DNA from: Chitinophaga filiformis
GTDB taxonomy: Bacteria > Bacteroidota > Bacteroidia > Chitinophagales > Chitinophagaceae
NCBI RefSeq assembly: GCF_021646545.1
Contig: NZ_JAKIRP010000005.1
Coordinates: 248,001-312,000, forward strand
Reading direction: 5' to 3'
DNA length: 64,000 nt
Shown here: positions 60,023-64,000 of the stretch, piece by piece
Layout of the letters: each line of letters starts with the position of its first letter
Position numbering within the stretch: position 1 is the stretch's first letter
Notes under the pieces: generated by a model
Seen by the model: only the letters and a program-made list of their open reading frames with translations
Databases searched by the model: none
Told to the model about the DNA's origin: nothing
Position numbers and translations under genes: made by a program

Positions 60023-62884
60023 ATGGATATGAAGAAAAAGAGACTACTCCCGGTCCTGGCATTTACCTTTTGCATGCAGTTCTGTTATGCAGGAAAAATT
60101 GAAAGATTTAAGGATGGTTTGCTCGTACGGTTAGAAAAAAGTACTGCCGGAGGAGTTAAACAGGTAAGATTACAGGTAATTACTGACAACATTATCAGGG
60201 TAACTGCCAGCCCGGCAGATTCCATTTCCGGAACGCCCAGCCTTATGGCTGTTGTAAGCGGCACCCGCGAAGTGAAATGGACCAGCGAGGAGAAAAACAA
60301 CCAGGTTACATTAAAGACAGGCACATTAACCGCCAGCATTGATCTGACTACCGGAGAAGTGGTATTTAAGGACCTGAAAGGCCAGGTGATACTGCAGGAA
60401 AAACAGGGTGGCGGTAAGACCTTCACCCCCGCCGTGATTGATGGGAAGCCACTTTACAAATTACAGCAGGTATTTGAATCGCCTGCCGGAGAGGCTTTCT
60501 ATGGACTGGGCCAGCACCAGACAGGGTTAATGAATTATAAAGACCAGGATGTAGACCTCACCCAGTACAATTCTATTGCGGTGATCCCCTTCCTGGTATC
60601 CAGCAAGCATTACGGTATATTGTGGGATAACTACTCTATTACCCGTTTCGGAGATGACAGACCATATGAAGAGCTGAGCAGCCTGCAGTTATCCGACAAA
60701 AACGGCAAACCCGGTGGCCTGACCGCTACCTATGCCATGCGGAATAAACCAGACAGCATCTTCCTGCAAAAACAGGAGTCACTGATCGACTTTACCTTTC
60801 TGCCTGATCTGAAGAAAATGCCTGCAGGCTATCCGATGGGGAAAGGCATTGTTACCTGGGAAGGTGACATCAGCTCTCAGACCGGCGGACAGGAAAAATT
60901 CTATATGATGGCTTCAGGTTACACCAAAGTATGGATAGACGGGGAATTAAAACTCGACAAATGGAGGGAGGGATGGAATCCCGGCCCCTCTATTTTCCGT
61001 CACCAGCTGGAGAAGGGCAGGAAACACAGACTTAAAGTGGAATGGATCCCGGAATCTGACCAGGCGTTTGTTTCTGTTAAACATCTCTCTCCTACCCCTG
61101 CAAAGCTGGAGAACAAGGCAGCGCTGACATCAGAGGCGGGCGAAAAGATAGACTACTACTTTGTGTATGGTCAGCACACAGATGATGTCATCAACGGCTA
61201 CCGTACCATCACCGGTAAAGCTACTATTGTTCCAAAATGGGCATTAGGTTACTGGCAAAGCCGCGAGCGTTACAAAACACAACGTGATGTGATCAGCACT
61301 GTGCAGGAGTTCCGCAAAAGACAGATACCGCTGGACAATATCGTAATGGACTGGTCTTACTGGAAAGAAGATGCCTGGGGTAGCCAGGAGTTTGATCCGG
61401 CGCGTTTCCCTGATGCAAAAGGCATGATAGATTCCCTACACAATATTTATCATACACACTTCATGATATCGGCCTGGCCTAAGTTCTATAAAGACATTCC
61501 GAACTACACGCTCTTTAATGACAAAGGCTGGCTCTATAAACAAAGTATTAATGATGGTATCAAGGACTGGATTGGCCAGGGATATGTGTCTACTTTCTAT
61601 GATGCATTCAATCCAGGCGCCCGTCAGCTGTTCTGGCAACTGCTCAGCAAACACCTGTTCAGCAAGGGTGTGGATGCCTGGTGGCTGGATGCGACAGAAC
61701 CCGATGTGCTGTCAAACGCTACTATCGACTACCGCAAACAACTGATGAACCCTACTGCGCTGGGGCCATCTACGCAATACTTTAACACTTATGCCCTCCT
61801 GAATGCAAAAGGTATTTATGAAGGTCAGCGCAAGGAAAAGCCAGACCAGCGCGTATTTATTCTGACACGTTCAGCATATGCCGGCATGCAGCGCTACGGG
61901 GCAGCTACCTGGAGTGGCGACATTGCCTCACGCTTTGATGAACTGGCAAGACAGATACCTGCAGGATTGAATTTTGGTTTGTCTGGTATGCCTTACTGGA
62001 CAACAGATATCGGAGGATTCTATGTAGAAGATAAATATGACCAGCCTGATCCGCAGGGAGCTGATCTGCAGGAATGGAGAGAACTGAACACCCGCTGGTT
62101 CCAGTACGGCGCTTTCTGCCCCCTGTTCCGCTCGCATGGACAGTATCCTTATCGGGAACCGTTCAACATTGCAGCTGAAAATAGTATCGAATTGACGTCA
62201 ATGATCTATTATGATAACCTACGTTATCGTTTGATGCCGTATATTTATTCTATTGCAGGACAAACCTATCATCGTGGTTACACCATGATGCGTGCGCTGA
62301 TCATGGATTTTGACAAGGATACTGCTGTCAGGAGCATTGGTGATCAGTTTATGTTCGGTCCTGCATTGCTGGTAAATCCGGTATATACTTATAAAGCTCG
62401 CAGTCGTAAACTATATCTCCCTGCCAACACGGGCTGGTACGATCTTTACAACGGCACTTATACTGAAGGTGGACAATATATTACCGCGGAAGCTCCGCTG
62501 GACAGGATCCCCTTATATGTAAAAGCAGGCAGCATTGTTCCTTTCGGTCCGGCTATGCAGTACACTGCACAGCGTCCGGCCGATACGATCACACTTTATG
62601 TATATAAAGGTGCCAGCGGAAAATTTGCACTCTATGAAGATGAGGGTGTCAATTATAATTACGAAAAAGGGCAATACAGTACCATTAACCTCACATACGA
62701 TGAAGCTGGCCAGACGCTGACAATAGGCAAGCGGGAAGGTAATTTCCCCGGCATGTTGCAGCACAGGACCTTCCGTATCGTGAGCGTAGGAAAAGATAAA
62801 CCAGTGAACATGGATTTCGACAACAGGAATGCAACCGTCATTCCGTATGATGGTACAGAGAAAAAGATTTCATTAAAAAACTAA
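60023..62884 (+). CDS. GH31 alpha-xylosidase-like enzyme with PA14 insert
   Basis: The 953-residue protein (an ATG at 60029 is equally possible) has a signal peptide ending at CYAGK, an N-terminal GH31 sandwich domain (about 25-250), a PA14-like insert (about 255-356; GEISSQ-type strand is WEGDISSQTGGQEKFYMMAS, VWIDGELKL), the catalytic barrel with nucleophile WLD556ATEPD and acid/base TWSGD633IASRF, and C-terminal beta domains. GH31 enzymes with a PA14 insert are typically alpha-xylosidases that remove alpha-1,6-xylose from xyloglucan oligosaccharides. It lies 3.7 kb after the HTCS and 106 bp before a susC gene on the same strand. Confidence 0.93.
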   Translation: MDMKKKRLLPVLAFTFCMQFCYAGKIERFKDGLLVRLEKSTAGGVKQVRLQVITDNIIRVTASPADSISGTPSLMAVVSGTREVKWTSEEKNNQVTLKTGTLTASIDLTTGEVVFKDLKGQVILQEKQGGGKTFTPAVIDGKPLYKLQQVFESPAGEAFYGLGQHQTGLMNYKDQDVDLTQYNSIAVIPFLVSSKHYGILWDNYSITRFGDDRPYEELSSLQLSDKNGKPGGLTATYAMRNKPDSIFLQKQESLIDFTFLPDLKKMPAGYPMGKGIVTWEGDISSQTGGQEKFYMMASGYTKVWIDGELKLDKWREGWNPGPSIFRHQLEKGRKHRLKVEWIPESDQAFVSVKHLSPTPAKLENKAALTSEAGEKIDYYFVYGQHTDDVINGYRTITGKATIVPKWALGYWQSRERYKTQRDVISTVQEFRKRQIPLDNIVMDWSYWKEDAWGSQEFDPARFPDAKGMIDSLHNIYHTHFMISAWPKFYKDIPNYTLFNDKGWLYKQSINDGIKDWIGQGYVSTFYDAFNPGARQLFWQLLSKHLFSKGVDAWWLDATEPDVLSNATIDYRKQLMNPTALGPSTQYFNTYALLNAKGIYEGQRKEKPDQRVFILTRSAYAGMQRYGAATWSGDIASRFDELARQIPAGLNFGLSGMPYWTTDIGGFYVEDKYDQPDPQGADLQEWRELNTRWFQYGAFCPLFRSHGQYPYREPFNIAAENSIELTSMIYYDNLRYRLMPYIYSIAGQTYHRGYTMMRALIMDFDKDTAVRSIGDQFMFGPALLVNPVYTYKARSRKLYLPANTGWYDLYNGTYTEGGQYITAEAPLDRIPLYVKAGSIVPFGPAMQYTAQRPADTITLYVYKGASGKFALYEDEGVNYNYEKGQYSTINLTYDEAGQTLTIGKREGNFPGMLQHRTFRIVSVGKDKPVNMDFDNRNATVIPYDGTEKKISLKN

Positions 62885-62990
62885 CCACGTACATGACAAT
62901 GAAGAAGTTTTGACAATTGACACGTTGTGAATTGTATTCACGTATGACCATCAGATAAAAACATCCCGTAACTACTAACATTCTAACATT

Positions 62991-64000
62991 ATGAAAACTG
63001 CTTACAAAATCAGAGATTTTGTGACTGCCTGCATGATCCCCGTTTCATGCGGATTAAGCAGCGTGTTGCTGATGACGATGCTGTTGCCCGTCAACGTGGC
63101 AATGGCGCAAACAGCCAAAAGAGCGCTTTCCGGAAAGGTAACAACCGGAAAAGATAACAGTCCTTTGCCAGGAGCCAGCGTACGTATCAAAGGCACCAAC
63201 AATGGCGCGATTACTGACGCTAACGGTAGCTTTAACCTGCAGGTGAGCGACAGCGATTCACTGGAAGTAACCCTTGTCGGTTTCACCAAACAGGTGATCT
63301 CTGCAAGAGGTAAATCGGCGCTCACTGTAAATCTTTCCGAAGGTGCTACCGGACTGGACGAAATCGTGGTAGTAGGTTATGGCACCGAAAAGAAAAAACT
63401 GGTGACCGGCGCTATTGACCATGTGAACACACAGCAGCTGGAACAGAACCACGCGCTTCGTGTAGATCAGGCCTTGCAAGGACAGACACCCGGCGTACAG
63501 ATCACCGCTACTTCGGCTCAACCGGGAGAAGGCATGAAAGTGCGCATCCGCGGTACAAGCACTGTTGGTAACGCTGATCCACTATATATTGTGGATGGTG
63601 TACCTACTTCTGACATCAGCTACCTGAACGCTTCAGACATTGCAGCGATGGATGTACTGAAAGATGCGGCATCTTCCGCCATCTATGGTGCAAGGGCAGC
63701 AAATGGTGTTGTGCTGGTGACTACGCGTAAAGGCCGTGCAGGCAATATGAAAATGTCTTACGACTCCTACTACGGTATACAGAATCCTTCACATAAAGTA
63801 TCTGTGCTTAATGCACACGACTATGGTGTTATCATGAACGAGATGGCGATTAACTCCGGTTCCGTTCCTTATTTCACTGTGGATCAGCTCAGCAAACTAG
63901 GTAAGGGTACTGACTGGCAGGAAGCGATGTATAATAAGAAAGCCCCCATGCAGAACCATTCCCTGGCATTTGCAGGCGGCAATGAGACTTCTGTGTTCTC
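62991..64000 (+). CDS. SusC/RagA-family TonB-dependent transporter (partial, cut by the right edge)
   Basis: From ATG 62991 the first 336 residues are visible: a signal peptide (about 1-40), a carboxypeptidase-regulatory-like domain (about 47-115; PLPGASVRIKGTNNGAITDANGSF), a TonB-box region (LDEIVVVGYGTEKKKLVTGAI) and the plug with RIRGTSTVGNADPLYIVDGVP and DVLKDAASSAIYGARAANGVV. It should be followed by a susD gene outside the window. It lies 106 bp after GH31, so it is probably in the same HTCS-controlled operon and imports the oligosaccharides that the GH31 enzyme trims. Confidence 0.95.
   Translation, partial: MKTAYKIRDFVTACMIPVSCGLSSVLLMTMLLPVNVAMAQTAKRALSGKVTTGKDNSPLPGASVRIKGTNNGAITDANGSFNLQVSDSDSLEVTLVGFTKQVISARGKSALTVNLSEGATGLDEIVVVGYGTEKKKLVTGAIDHVNTQQLEQNHALRVDQALQGQTPGVQITATSAQPGEGMKVRIRGTSTVGNADPLYIVDGVPTSDISYLNASDIAAMDVLKDAASSAIYGARAANGVVLVTTRKGRAGNMKMSYDSYYGIQNPSHKVSVLNAHDYGVIMNEMAINSGSVPYFTVDQLSKLGKGTDWQEAMYNKKAPMQNHSLAFAGGNETSVF

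Noticed and set aside
1..64000. tRNA or rRNA genes
   Set aside because: No cloverleaf-like segment with conserved T-loop GGTTCGAATCC or any rRNA core sequence was seen by eye; a covariance-model search would be decisive.

Overview
The window looks like a chromosomal segment of a glycan-degrading member of the Bacteroidota, most likely close to Chitinophaga (Chitinophagaceae). The reasons are three SusC/SusD-type loci, an ECF-sigma/FecR pair, a hybrid two-component system (HTCS), GH74, GH95 and GH31 enzymes with signal peptides, weak Shine-Dalgarno sequences, and several promoters of the Bacteroidota form TTG-N17-TAnnTTTG. No rRNA, tRNA, CRISPR array or transposase was seen. The genus is an inference.

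Layout. 1-10.7 kb (minus strand) is one polysaccharide utilisation operon read right to left: ECF sigma, FecR anti-sigma, SusC, SusD, then a large secreted GH74-like protein with Big_2 and malectin modules that runs off the left edge. 10.9-13.4 kb is AT-rich and holds a GHKL ATPase fused to a PD-(D/E)xK nuclease-like domain, plus a small orphan ORF. 13.5-16.5 kb encodes a serine protease/VWA protein with a C-terminal membrane anchor. 16.5-17.4 kb is a non-coding island of 11-bp tandem repeats and a 44-bp-arm hairpin. 17.4-25.8 kb holds housekeeping and enzyme genes: an orphan ECF sigma, an MBL hydrolase, a serine hydrolase, a lactonase, an M1 peptidase, YjbQ, a universal stress protein and a truncated histidine-kinase-like protein. 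25.9-30.9 kb is a second, orphan SusC/SusD pair. 31.4-34.9 kb has pncB, an FRG protein and a nucleotidyltransferase/phosphoesterase pair. 35-44 kb holds lipoproteins, an ABC permease, PKD proteins, a Crp/Fnr regulator and small membrane proteins. 44.2-47.2 kb is a TPR/HTH regulator flanked by two genes that share one upstream element. 48.3-64 kb is a second glycan region: ATP-grasp and GH95, HTCS, SMI1/KNR4, a GNAT-like two-gene module, GH31 with PA14, and the start of a third SusC.

How the genes may work together. GH74 (endo-xyloglucanase family), GH31 with a PA14 insert (an alpha-xylosidase hallmark) and GH95 (alpha-L-fucosidase) are together the enzymes needed to cut fucosylated xyloglucan. 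They are split over two loci with different control, sigma/anti-sigma on the left and HTCS on the right. That both serve xyloglucan is an inference from family membership.

The most unusual signal is regulatory. The genes on either side of the TPR/HTH regulator (a DUF4870-like membrane protein and a WG-repeat protein) carry nearly the same array of CTAC direct repeats with 11-bp spacing. In both cases the array begins exactly 42 bp from a TAnnTTTG box. Further 11-bp-period repeat arrays lie at 16.6, 16.8, 17.15, 17.4 and 48.1 kb.
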